A DNA stretch of 64,000 bases. Origin: Rhodobiaceae bacterium. GTDB taxonomy: Bacteria > Pseudomonadota > Alphaproteobacteria > Parvibaculales > Parvibaculaceae. Made by a program: the position numbers and the translations under genes. The stretch is from contig CP030277.1 in the NCBI GenBank assembly GCA_003330885.1, positions 3,798,256 through 3,862,255 on the forward strand. Reading direction: 5' to 3'. The notes beneath the pieces are model-generated. The model made no database searches. It was not told the DNA's origin and saw only the letters and a list, made by a program, of their open reading frames with translations. Positions 52,167 to 59,880 of the stretch are shown here, piece after piece. Within the stretch, counting starts at the first letter, position 1. Each line of letters opens with the position of its first letter.

Positions 52167-53099
52167 ATGACCGACTTATCCATTACCCCAGAATTCCGTC
52201 CGCTCGGCAAGAGCGGCCTGTCCGTTTTCCCCATTGCTTATGGCATGTGGCGCTTCGCCGGTACCAGCACGAAAGAGGCGCACGCGAAAATTGACGCTGC
52301 ACTCGGTGCTGGGATGACCCTGTTCGACACTGCCGACATATATGGTGTCGATGGGGATGGCGCCTTTGGCGACGCTGAGAAGCTGTTTGGCGAAGTGCTG
52401 AAAGCAACACCCTCCTTACGGGACAAGATGGTGATCGCGAGCAAAGGCGGCATCGTTTTGGGCCTCCCCTATGATTCCAGCGCAGACTATCTCATCTCTG
52501 CCTGCGACATTTCTCTTTCACGTATGGGGATTGAGCAGATCGATCTCTATCAGATTCATCGCCCGGATATCCTGGCGCACCCGCAAGAAGTTGCGGGCGC
52601 TCTTACGAATCTGAGGGATCAGGGAAAGATTGCCCATGTGGGGATCTCAAACCACACGCCAGCACAGTTTGACGCGCTGCAGACGCATCTGGATTTCCCG
52701 ATAGTGACCAATCAGCCTGAGATTTCCTGTTGGGCCCTCGATCCGTTCTTTGACGGTACGCTCGATCAGTGCATGCAACACGGTGTGACACCGCTCGCCT
52801 GGTCACCGCTGGCCGGTGGTCGTCTCGCGTTGTCGGAGAAAGAGGCACGGAAAGAAGAAGACGGGGATTGTCTCGTTGCGACGCAGATCCTGCTGGACAA
52901 AATGGCCGGTGCGGCCGGAGTCACTCGCGAGGCCGTGGCGCTTGCCTGGCTGTTAGCGCATCCGGCGGGGATCATCCCGATCATCGGCACGCAGAACCTT
53001 GATCGCATTGCGGCAGCGACAGACGCATTCAAAGTCTCCTTCGACCGCCAAAGCTGGTATGCGATTTTGCAGGCATCCATGGGGGAGCAGCTGCCATGA
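52167..53099 (+). CDS. Aldo/keto reductase
   Basis: 310 residues. The catalytic set is Asp54 and Tyr59 (DTADIYG) and Lys93 (ASKGG), with GKIAHVGISNHTP later in the barrel. NADPH-dependent carbonyl reduction is expected. Its last four bases overlap the start of the LLM-class gene (ATGA), the first of two such overlaps in this operon. Confidence 0.93.
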   Translation: MTDLSITPEFRPLGKSGLSVFPIAYGMWRFAGTSTKEAHAKIDAALGAGMTLFDTADIYGVDGDGAFGDAEKLFGEVLKATPSLRDKMVIASKGGIVLGLPYDSSADYLISACDISLSRMGIEQIDLYQIHRPDILAHPQEVAGALTNLRDQGKIAHVGISNHTPAQFDALQTHLDFPIVTNQPEISCWALDPFFDGTLDQCMQHGVTPLAWSPLAGGRLALSEKEARKEEDGDCLVATQILLDKMAGAAGVTREAVALAWLLAHPAGIIPIIGTQNLDRIAAATDAFKVSFDRQSWYAILQASMGEQLP

Positions 53100-54166
53100 C
53101 GGGGCCAATGGAGGTCTCATGGTTTTCAGCGCTTTGCGATGATGACTATGAATATCTGGGCGTGCCGGAAGATCGTCTGAAAAGCTCTCTTGCCCATTGC
53201 GGTGAGATCACGAAAGCCGCTGAGAAGGGTGGGTTCGATAATATCCTTCTGCCAAGCGGCTATCAGCTCGGTATGGACTCTGTTGCGTTCGCAGGGGCCA
53301 TGGCCGCGCTCACGGAGAAGATCAAACTTCTCCTTGCCATCCGTTGCGGCGAGATGTGGCCGCCACAGCTTGCGCGGCAAATCGCGACTCTTGATCAGAT
53401 GCTGGACGGTCGTCTCACCATCAACATCATCTCAAGTGACATGCCAGGCCAGGTGTTGGCATCTCCTGAACGATATGGCCGCACTCTAGAGGTGATGCAG
53501 CTTCTGAAAACATTGTTGGACGGGAAACCGGTCAATCATCAGGGCGAGCACTATCAGCTTGAGCTTGAGCCGCCACGTATGGGGACCGTTTCAGGTAAAT
53601 GCCCGCCCTTTTATTTTGGCGGTCTCTCTCCAGCAGCAAGAGACGTCGCAGCGAAAGCCGCAGATGTCTTCCTCATGTGGCCGGACGAAGAACCAAATGT
53701 CACCGCCATTCTGGACGATATGAAGAAGCGCGCCGCCGACGCCGGGCGCAGGCTTCGCTATGGCTACCGCGTTCATGTCATCGTCCGCGAGAGTGAGGCA
53801 GAGGCGCTCGATTATACCCGCACGCTCATGAGTAAGCTGGATGACGCGGAAGGCGAAGCCATTCGGAAAAAGTCTCTTGATGCAGCCTCTGAAGGCGTAC
53901 GACGGCAGGCAGAGATGCGCGACCGCGCTGACAATGATGGCTTTGCCGAAGAAAATCTGTGGACGGGAATCGGTCGCGCACGGTCGGGCTGCGGCGCGGC
54001 CATTGTCGGCGATCCGGATCAGGTATTGAAGAAACTGCTGCGCTATCAGGCAATGGGTCTTGATGCCTTTATTCTCTCAGGCTATCCCCACGCGGCGGAA
54101 TGCGACCTTTTCGCTCGCTATGTCTTGCCCAGGCTCAACCATCGACCGCTTGAGTTTGCTGTATGA
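53096..54166 (+). CDS. LLM-class flavin-dependent monooxygenase (SsuD-like)
   Basis: 356 residues. A TIM-barrel luciferase-like protein: FDNILLPSGYQLGMDS, IRCGEMWPPQLARQIATLDQMLDGRL (its part RQIATLDQMLDGRL), FYFGGLSPAARDVAAKAADVFLMWPD and ERYGRTLEVMQLL are close to alkanesulfonate monooxygenase. It may desulfonate or oxidise a small organic compound with FMNH2. Overlaps both neighbours by four bases. Confidence 0.92.
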   Translation: MTGPMEVSWFSALCDDDYEYLGVPEDRLKSSLAHCGEITKAAEKGGFDNILLPSGYQLGMDSVAFAGAMAALTEKIKLLLAIRCGEMWPPQLARQIATLDQMLDGRLTINIISSDMPGQVLASPERYGRTLEVMQLLKTLLDGKPVNHQGEHYQLELEPPRMGTVSGKCPPFYFGGLSPAARDVAAKAADVFLMWPDEEPNVTAILDDMKKRAADAGRRLRYGYRVHVIVRESEAEALDYTRTLMSKLDDAEGEAIRKKSLDAASEGVRRQAEMRDRADNDGFAEENLWTGIGRARSGCGAAIVGDPDQVLKKLLRYQAMGLDAFILSGYPHAAECDLFARYVLPRLNHRPLEFAV

Positions 54167-54963
54167 GAAACCTTCGAACGTCACTTCTCATCGCCTGTGC
54201 CTTGATGATCTCGTCACCTGCTTTGGCGACCTGGTCCATCGTTGCTGTTGACCCGTTGACGGGTGAGGTCGGTGTCGCGGGCGCGAGTTGCTCGACAGGC
54301 GTGAGGCTGATCGCCGGGCTGGTGCCCGGAAAGGGGGCAGTCGCATCGCAAGCTGCAACGAGTTTTCTGGGCAAGGACGTTGCCATGGAGATGATTACTG
54401 ACGGCGACCGGGCGGATATCATCGTACAGAAGCTCGCGGAAGAAGACCTATATGCAAGCCCGATCAGAATTGGATTGCAGTGGTTGCAATATGGTCTTGT
54501 GACGCTCAAACCGTCACCGAAGGCTGGCACCGTTACCGGCTATTCAGTGCCGGACGATTGGGGTGCCGTTCATGGAGACGACTATTCTGTGCAAGGCAAC
54601 ACGCTTCGACCAGGCGTCGTAGATGCTGTCGCGACCGCGTGGCAGTTGGACACGGTTGGAAGCTGCCGCCGACCGTTGGCAGCAAGATTGCTGCGGGCGC
54701 TTGAAGCTGGAAGGGACGCAGGTGGTGACAATCGCTGTCCGATAGAGGCATCCTCCTACGCTGCCTTTCTGTTCGTCGCAAAGCCGGAAGATGAGGCAGA
54801 TGCTCCTTCCATCATGCTGGAGGCACCACGGCATTTTTCCGGTCTGGAAATGACCTGGCAAATTCCGCTGGGGTTCACGCCGGACCCAACGCTGCCCGAA
54901 CCCGTGGCGCATCTGCGGCAGCTCTATGACGCTGAAGCAAGCCACCCAGTTTGTGGGGAGTGA
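54163..54963 (+). CDS. DUF1028 family exported protein (Ntn-like fold)
   Basis: 266 residues. Signal peptide at 1-22 (SSPALA-TW). TWSIVAVDPLTGEVGVAGASCSTG is the DUF1028 start; if cleaved there, Thr would be the first residue. Sequence later contains HGDDYSVQGN. The family is thought to be Ntn-hydrolase-related but its reaction is unknown. Start overlaps the LLM gene's stop by four bases. Confidence 0.88.
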   Translation: MRNLRTSLLIACALMISSPALATWSIVAVDPLTGEVGVAGASCSTGVRLIAGLVPGKGAVASQAATSFLGKDVAMEMITDGDRADIIVQKLAEEDLYASPIRIGLQWLQYGLVTLKPSPKAGTVTGYSVPDDWGAVHGDDYSVQGNTLRPGVVDAVATAWQLDTVGSCRRPLAARLLRALEAGRDAGGDNRCPIEASSYAAFLFVAKPEDEADAPSIMLEAPRHFSGLEMTWQIPLGFTPDPTLPEPVAHLRQLYDAEASHPVCGE

Positions 54964-54978
54964 AGTGGAGGTTGTCGC

Positions 54979-55863
54979 ATGAACAAGAAAGATAATCCAT
55001 CGTCTGTTCCACCTACGTCACAGACCCGGTCGCCGTCATTCAGGCTGGGTTTCGAAGACGATGATCTTTTGAAACGCGATGAGCTGCGCCCTGTGCGGCT
55101 GCAGCTGGAACTGTTGAAGCCTGATCTCATTCTTGAAGAGTTGCAGGTACGCTCAACCATTGTTGTCTTTGGATCTGCACGTGTGCCGGACCCGGAGACG
55201 GTGGAGCGCGAATGCGAGGCTGCGCGCCAGCGATTGGACGCGGCGCCAAACGACGCAGAATGTGCGAAAGACCTTAAACGGTCGGAGCGAAAACGCGACC
55301 ATTGCCGCTATTATGCCGAAGCCCGGAAGTTTGCAGAGATCGTCTCAAAGGAAGCGCAGTCAAACACCCATCTTGACTATGTCATCGCGACAGGTGGCGG
55401 GCCTGGAATCATGGAAGCCGCAAACCGCGGCGCGGCGGACGCCGGTGCTATGTCGGTCGGCTTCAATATTGCGCTGCCCCATGAACAGTTTCCCAATTCT
55501 TACATCTCTCCGGAACTGTGTTTCCAGTTTCACTATTTTGCGCTTAGGAAAATGCACTTTCTTATGCGCGCAAAGGCGCTTGTTATTTTTCCAGGTGGCT
55601 TTGGCACGTTGGATGAATTGTTCGAGACGCTCACTCTCATCCAGACCGGCAAGATAGAGCCCATGCCGGTGCTGTTGTTTGGTGAGACCTACTGGCGGCG
55701 GATCGTCAACTTTGAAGCGATGGCGGAAGAAGGCATGATCGCGGTAGAAGATTTGAGCATATTCAAATTTGTCGAGAGCGCCGCTGAGGCATGGGCACAC
55801 ATTAGTGCTTTTTATGGCGAGGGAGATACACAGCCACCTCTGATGCGGTCCTCTCCTCTGTAA
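54979..55863 (+). CDS. LOG family protein (lysine decarboxylase-like nucleotide phosphoribohydrolase)
   Basis: 294 residues. VIATGGGPGIMEAANRGAADAG and FPGGFGTLDELFETLTL contain the GGGPGxMExxxxGA and PGGxGTxxE signatures. Such enzymes release cytokinin-like bases or other nucleobases from 5'-monophosphates. A long charged insert (about residues 75-115) is unusual for the small LOG proteins but known in longer relatives. GGAGG precedes the ATG. Last gene of the AKR operon. Confidence 0.9.
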   Translation: MNKKDNPSSVPPTSQTRSPSFRLGFEDDDLLKRDELRPVRLQLELLKPDLILEELQVRSTIVVFGSARVPDPETVERECEAARQRLDAAPNDAECAKDLKRSERKRDHCRYYAEARKFAEIVSKEAQSNTHLDYVIATGGGPGIMEAANRGAADAGAMSVGFNIALPHEQFPNSYISPELCFQFHYFALRKMHFLMRAKALVIFPGGFGTLDELFETLTLIQTGKIEPMPVLLFGETYWRRIVNFEAMAEEGMIAVEDLSIFKFVESAAEAWAHISAFYGEGDTQPPLMRSSPL

Positions 55864-55871
55864 CGCGACAC

Positions 55872-56780
55872 CTAAAAGTCCTTTGCAATATCAATAAGGC
55901 GTCCGCGCAACCAGGAATGTCCGGGATCGTCGTCCCGTGAGCCGTGCCAGCTTTGATAGAAAGGTGAACTGGGAAGCGTTAGTGGTACCTTCTTGGCGAC
56001 AAGCGGAAGAAACTGCGCAAATCTCTCCGCCATCCGGCTTGGGACCGTGGCCACATGGTGGGTCTCAGCAACGGTGAAGGCCATGGGAATAATGCGCGTG
56101 AGCTCAACAGCGAAGTGCCGGTGGATGCCAAGGTTGCGTACAAATCGGTCATAGTTGTGAACATAGGTATGGCCCGGATCAAGCCGGACATGGCTTGCGG
56201 ATGCATAGTCATCAAGCGTCAGGCGTTTCTTGTCCGCCAACGGATGGGATGCACTCATGATCCAAACAATCCTGTCGTCAAACAATGTTTCCGATCTGAA
56301 GCCGGGCCCGTCGAGCGGAGCCGCATCCCAGACAAGATCGACGCTATTGTCTTTCAGTTCTTTCTGCAGGGTCGCACCAGCCGGAGATTGAAGAGACAGG
56401 CTGACGCCAGGAGCTTCTTCCTGCAATGCGGCTAGAACCTGCGGCAAAAATAGGACTTCGCAATAATCCCCAATCGCCAGCGTGAAGGAACGATCACTGC
56501 TTGCAGGGTCGAAGGCAGCTTTTTCTGTGAGGCCTGATTGGACCAGATTGAGGGCACGACGAATGGGCACGGCCAGGGCCGTCGCCCGCGGTGTCGGCAT
56601 CATGCCGCGGCCGGTGCGGACAAACAGAGGGTCTCCGGTGAGGTCACGAAGCCGGGCAAGGGCGTTCGATATGGCGGGTTGTGTCATCCCAACCCGAGTG
56701 GCCGCTCGGGTCATATGCCTTTCCACCATGATCGCATCAAAAATGGTGAGCAGGTTCAAATCAACGGATCGCAGATTCAT
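55872..56780 (-). CDS. LysR family transcriptional regulator
   Basis: 302 residues. The N-terminal winged HTH is MTRAATRVGMTQPAISNALARLRDLTGDPLF, seen in pieces such as VGMTQPAISNALARL. The co-inducer domain follows. It is divergent from the TauD/TfdA dioxygenase gene, with a perfect palindrome between them. It should activate that gene in response to an unknown substrate. Confidence 0.94.
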   Translation of the reverse strand: MNLRSVDLNLLTIFDAIMVERHMTRAATRVGMTQPAISNALARLRDLTGDPLFVRTGRGMMPTPRATALAVPIRRALNLVQSGLTEKAAFDPASSDRSFTLAIGDYCEVLFLPQVLAALQEEAPGVSLSLQSPAGATLQKELKDNSVDLVWDAAPLDGPGFRSETLFDDRIVWIMSASHPLADKKRLTLDDYASASHVRLDPGHTYVHNYDRFVRNLGIHRHFAVELTRIIPMAFTVAETHHVATVPSRMAERFAQFLPLVAKKVPLTLPSSPFYQSWHGSRDDDPGHSWLRGRLIDIAKDF

Positions 56781-56792
56781 GAGAGGGGTCCA

Positions 56793-56815
56793 TATTATTC
56801 ACTCAGTGAATAATA
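56793..56815. promoter_or_regulatory. LysR-type operator, 23-bp perfect palindrome
   Basis: Arms TATTATTCACT (56793-56803) and AGTGAATAATA (56805-56815) are exact reverse complements around one central C, starting 13 bp before the LysR ATG. It fits a T-N11-A type site and may also hold the promoters. Confidence 0.8.
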
Positions 56816-56888
56816 CATTATCATCGATTTAAATTGGGAAATATGATGGGCGGTGCTTACCCTCTCACCATTCAGAGGGAGGAAGCCG

Positions 56889-57731
56889 ATGAAATATGAC
56901 CTAATTCACGTAACACCGCTCAACCCAGTGATTGGAGCAGAAATTCACGGTGTGGACCTGTCCAAGCCTTTGGGCGAGGCAACCTTCAAGGAAATTGAAG
57001 CCGCACTGCTCCAGCATTTGGTCATTTTCTTCCGTGATCAGGATCTGAGTCCTGACGCCCACATGGCCTTTGCCTCCCAGTTTGGTGAGCTGGAGCCTCC
57101 CCATCCCTTTTTCCCGAAGATCGACAGCCACCCGCAGATCTCTGTTCTTGAGAACGACGAGGAACGGCCACCCGAAACCAATTATTGGCACACGGATGTC
57201 ACCTGGCGGGATATGCCCCCGATGGGGTCAGTCCTTTACGGTGCGGACATTCCACCGAGTGGCGGGGATACGCTTTGGGCGAACATGTATGCCGCCTATG
57301 ACCGGCTTCCCGATGACCTTAAAGAAAAGCTTGAGGGCATGCGGGCTGTGCACTCCATCGAAGTGTTCGACGCGTCTCAAAACTATGACAACGCGAAAGA
57401 CAAGGCTGCGCTTTCAGAAATCTTAGAAAAGTACCCGCCGCAATCTCATCCCATCATCCGCACGCACCCGGTCACAGGTCGTAAAGCGCTGTTCGTCAAT
57501 TCCACTTTTACACAGCACATTGAAGGGATGGAGGCGGCTGAAAGTGATGCGTTGCTGCAAGCTCTCTATGACATTGTGAAACTGCCGGAAGTGCAGGTTC
57601 GCTTTTCGTGGACCAAAGGCGCCGTCGCCGTTTGGGACAATCGGGCGACGCAGCACTACGCAGTGGCGGACTACTGGCCGCAATACCGCCGCATGCATCG
57701 CATCACCATCAATGGTGACAAGCCGCTCTAG
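56889..57731 (+). CDS. TauD/TfdA family Fe(II)/2-oxoglutarate dioxygenase
   Basis: About 280 residues from the ATG at 56889 (GGAGGAAG upstream). Iron ligands are in WHTDVTW (His and Asp) and QHYAV (distal His); the 2-oxoglutarate Arg lies in RRMHRITI. N-terminal GAEIHGVDLSKPL is typical. Substrate may be taurine, an alkyl sulfate ester or a phenoxy acid. With the alkyl sulfatase and LLM gene it forms a sulfur/sulfonate-like theme, but the substrate is not proven. Confidence 0.93.
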   Translation: MKYDLIHVTPLNPVIGAEIHGVDLSKPLGEATFKEIEAALLQHLVIFFRDQDLSPDAHMAFASQFGELEPPHPFFPKIDSHPQISVLENDEERPPETNYWHTDVTWRDMPPMGSVLYGADIPPSGGDTLWANMYAAYDRLPDDLKEKLEGMRAVHSIEVFDASQNYDNAKDKAALSEILEKYPPQSHPIIRTHPVTGRKALFVNSTFTQHIEGMEAAESDALLQALYDIVKLPEVQVRFSWTKGAVAVWDNRATQHYAVADYWPQYRRMHRITINGDKPL

Positions 57732-57739
57732 GCCGACCG

Positions 57740-58093
57740 TCAGGCACCGGGATCAATGACGGCGCCCGTTGCAGGGTCCAGGGTAATGACTGCGAGGCCA
57801 GCTTGTTTCCAGGCTGCAATGCCGCCGGCCAGATGTTGTGTCTCACCGCCTAGGAGAGTTGCTGCTTTGTCTGCGGCCATGGCGGAGCGTTTCCCCGACC
57901 CGCATTGAAAAACCACCTTTGACGGATCGTCGAGTGGCAGGAAAGCGGGGTCAAATGTTGAAAGAGGCATATTGAGTGCGCCATGAATCCGTTCTACCGC
58001 AAATTCTCGCGGCTCCCGCACATCAATCAACAGGGCTTTATGGTCTTTGAGCAGGGCATGGGCTGCGTCTGGGCTGAGGTCAGTTAACATCAT
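57740..58093 (-). CDS. Rhodanese-like sulfurtransferase
   Basis: 117 residues, single rhodanese domain. Active-site loop FQCGSGKRS with Cys64; LLIDVREPREFAVERIHGALNMP is the common opening. It would move sulfane sulfur between carriers. GGGAGA stands before the ATG. Divergent from a BigR-type regulator (64-bp gap with an inverted repeat), which probably controls it. Confidence 0.93.
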   Translation of the reverse strand: MMLTDLSPDAAHALLKDHKALLIDVREPREFAVERIHGALNMPLSTFDPAFLPLDDPSKVVFQCGSGKRSAMAADKAATLLGGETQHLAGGIAAWKQAGLAVITLDPATGAVIDPGA

Positions 58094-58126
58094 TTATCTC
58101 CCTGGGGGTGGTGAGCTAAGGCTTGT

Positions 58127-58149
58127 ATTTATATGCGTACTTGATAAAT
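58127..58149. promoter_or_regulatory. Inverted repeat between rhodanese and BigR-like genes
   Basis: ATTTAT (58127-58132) and ATAAAT (58144-58149) are reverse complements with an 11-bp spacer, in an AT-rich divergent promoter region like the BigR box. Likely the regulator's site. Confidence 0.6.
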
Positions 58150-58157
58150 TAGTAATT

Positions 58158-58460
58158 ATGAATATAAATGTAAACCCGCAGCAAGCAGAAAAAGCGGCCT
58201 CTCTTCTTGCATCTATGAGCAACCCGCACCGGTTGCGCGTACTTTGTGAATTGCACGGAGCAGAACTCACCGTTGGGGAGCTTCAGGAGCGTATCGGCAT
58301 TAGCCAATCGAACCTGTCCCAGCAGTTGGCGAAACTGCGCGAAGCACAGCTCGTGAAAACACGGCGCGACAGCCAGAAGATATTTTACACCCTCGCCAGT
58401 GACGAAGTGGTGCAGGTTATCCACGTGTTGCACGAACTATTCTGCAGAGATGCTGGCTAA
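58158..58460 (+). CDS. ArsR-family persulfide-sensing regulator (BigR/SqrR type)
   Basis: 100 residues from the ATG at 58158; an in-frame start at 58047 gives a non-family extension. HTH: LTVGELQERIGISQSNLSQQLAKL. Cys30 (in RVLCEL) and Cys96 (in ELFCRD) are 66 residues apart, the same spacing as the sensing Cys42/Cys108 pair of BigR and Cys41/Cys107 of SqrR. Oxidation by persulfide would release DNA. The divergent rhodanese fits a sulfide-response role. Confidence 0.9.
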   Translation: MNINVNPQQAEKAASLLASMSNPHRLRVLCELHGAELTVGELQERIGISQSNLSQQLAKLREAQLVKTRRDSQKIFYTLASDEVVQVIHVLHELFCRDAG

Positions 58461-58580
58461 GTCAGAACGCCGCCCAAGAAACATCACCAATTAATCCTCC
58501 CCCTCCTGGCGCCACCTATCCTGATCGCACATCGGTTCTTTGCTTGCCAGTGAAGAGATCAATTGCATCAGGAGGCGCGA

Positions 58581-59117
58581 ATGGATTGGAAACAGATTGT
58601 CAGCACAGTTGCACCTGGTTTGGCGACGGCGCTTGGCGGGCCAATGGCCGGTGTCGCTGTTCGCGGCATTGCATCAGCTCTTCTGGGCTCTGAGGATGTG
58701 AAGCCAGGTGACGTCGAAAATGCTGTATTGCATGCATCACCAGCTGATCTTCGAAAATTGAAACAGGCTGAACTGGTCTTTCGTCAACAGATGAAGGAAC
58801 TGGAGATTGACCTGGAAACCCTGCATGTCTCGGACCGAAAAAGCGCTCGACAACGCCAGGCAAAGACGGGTGATCAAATGCCCGCCTTTATTGCCTTCGC
58901 AGCGCTTGGCGGTTTTTTCGGCATTCTGATCGCGATGATTTTTGTCGATTTACCTGCAGGCAGCCAAGCACCGCTCAATGTCATGCTGGGTGCCCTTGGG
59001 TCGCTCGTCGTCGCCATCGGCAATTACTATTTCGGATCTTCCGCAGGCTCGTCTGCAAAGAACGAACTGATCGAAACCATGATCAGTGGCGGAACGTCAT
59101 CTTCCATAAACAGATAG
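58581..59117 (+). CDS. Holin-like protein (GTA/prophage three-helix type)
   Basis: About 178 residues from the ATG at 58581, chosen because AGGAGG lies six bases before it. N-terminal part has a glycine-rich hydrophobic stretch (APGLATALGGPMAGVAVRGI); a charged coiled middle follows (about 55-95); two membrane segments (about 100-122 and 130-152), then GSSAGSSAKNELI. This matches the GTA-release holin family (three membrane segments). It starts a small phage-like unit with the spike-base gene 9 bp downstream. Confidence 0.75.
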   Translation: MDWKQIVSTVAPGLATALGGPMAGVAVRGIASALLGSEDVKPGDVENAVLHASPADLRKLKQAELVFRQQMKELEIDLETLHVSDRKSARQRQAKTGDQMPAFIAFAALGGFFGILIAMIFVDLPAGSQAPLNVMLGALGSLVVAIGNYYFGSSAGSSAKNELIETMISGGTSSSINR

Positions 59118-59126
59118 GAGAATTTC

Positions 59127-59387
59127 ATGGACCAGTTTAACGCGCATACCACAAGTCTCGAAAGCCCTGCGTCAAGTGCAGTGGCGATCACACCGTCTGA
59201 TGAGATCGATTTGGCGCAGGTCAGCAGAGCGGTTTATGTGGGCGGGACAGGTGATCTGGCAGTGACAATGAAAGATGGGAACAATGCCACTTTCAAAAAC
59301 CTTATCGGCGGCACCGTGATGGCCATCCGTGTCTCCAGAGTACATTCGACCGGCACGACTGCGACCGACATTGTGGTGATGCACTAA
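59127..59387 (+). CDS. Spike base protein, RCAP_Rcc01079-like (GTA head spike)
   Basis: 86 residues. AITPSDEIDLAQVSRAVYVGGTGDLAVTM, GNNATFKNLIGGTVMAIRVSRVHSTGTTATDIVVMH (seen in pieces such as SRAVYVGGTGDLAV and TGTTATDIVV) follows the pattern of the GhsA/Rcc01079 spike-base proteins of Rhodobacter GTA and related phage. It would form the base of head spikes that bind host capsule. AGGAG is seen before the ATG. The next frame starts inside its stop codon (TAATG). Confidence 0.85.
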   Translation: MDQFNAHTTSLESPASSAVAITPSDEIDLAQVSRAVYVGGTGDLAVTMKDGNNATFKNLIGGTVMAIRVSRVHSTGTTATDIVVMH

Positions 59388-59733
59388 TGATTGGGCCTTC
59401 GATCTCCCTTTCGCACTCTGTGGCCTCTCAATTGGTCCAGCTCTCGGGTCTTGGACCTGAACTAATTCCAGATGGCGTTTTTTGATACCGGAATTGACGG
59501 ATGGCTGCCGGGACTCACGTCACTTGTTAAGCATGTGGATGGGCGACTGCGGATCACCAATCCCGGTGGAGCTAAACGCCCAGGTATCGAACCAGATTTT
59601 TGAGACATTAGCCGACTGGAACACCCAGCTGGAGGCGCATGGGCTAGATCATGACACTTTTCTTGACCCGGCAGCCCCACCTACCCCCTTAAACGCGTCT
59701 AGTGCTCTCTTTTCCCCCTACCTGAACCTTTAA
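59387..59733 (+). pseudogene. Frameshifted spike (GhsB-like) gene
   Basis: The ATG at 59387 overlaps the stop of the spike-base gene. Reading SGLGPELIPDG, then a stop at 59483-59485, just after a run of six T (59478-59483). Dropping one T keeps reading DTGIDGWLPG, VDGRLRITNPGGA and RPGIEPDF to 59603. This looks like a carbohydrate-binding fiber domain of the GPELxxNGDF...DGRLRVTN type. A second T-run (59596-59601) gives another stop; dropping one T there would extend the frame to 59733. It could be a decayed gene, a sequencing error, or programmed slippage. Confidence 0.55.
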
Positions 59734-59880
59734 ATGCAGCAATCCAGTGCGCAGGTTGATCATGCGGCTTTGGTCGTGAGTGCGAAAAGTCGCTCACGAT
59801 AAACTTCACGATGCTTACATCAGACGATGAGCAGCTGATAAAGGAGCTTTCAGCATCAGTCATCCCCAATGGCTGATACT

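Noticed and set aside
59774..59799. Hairpin TCGTGAG / CTCACGA downstream of the spike genes as a terminator
   Set aside because: The stem is perfect but only 7 bp with a 12-nt loop and no T-run, so it cannot be called a terminator.
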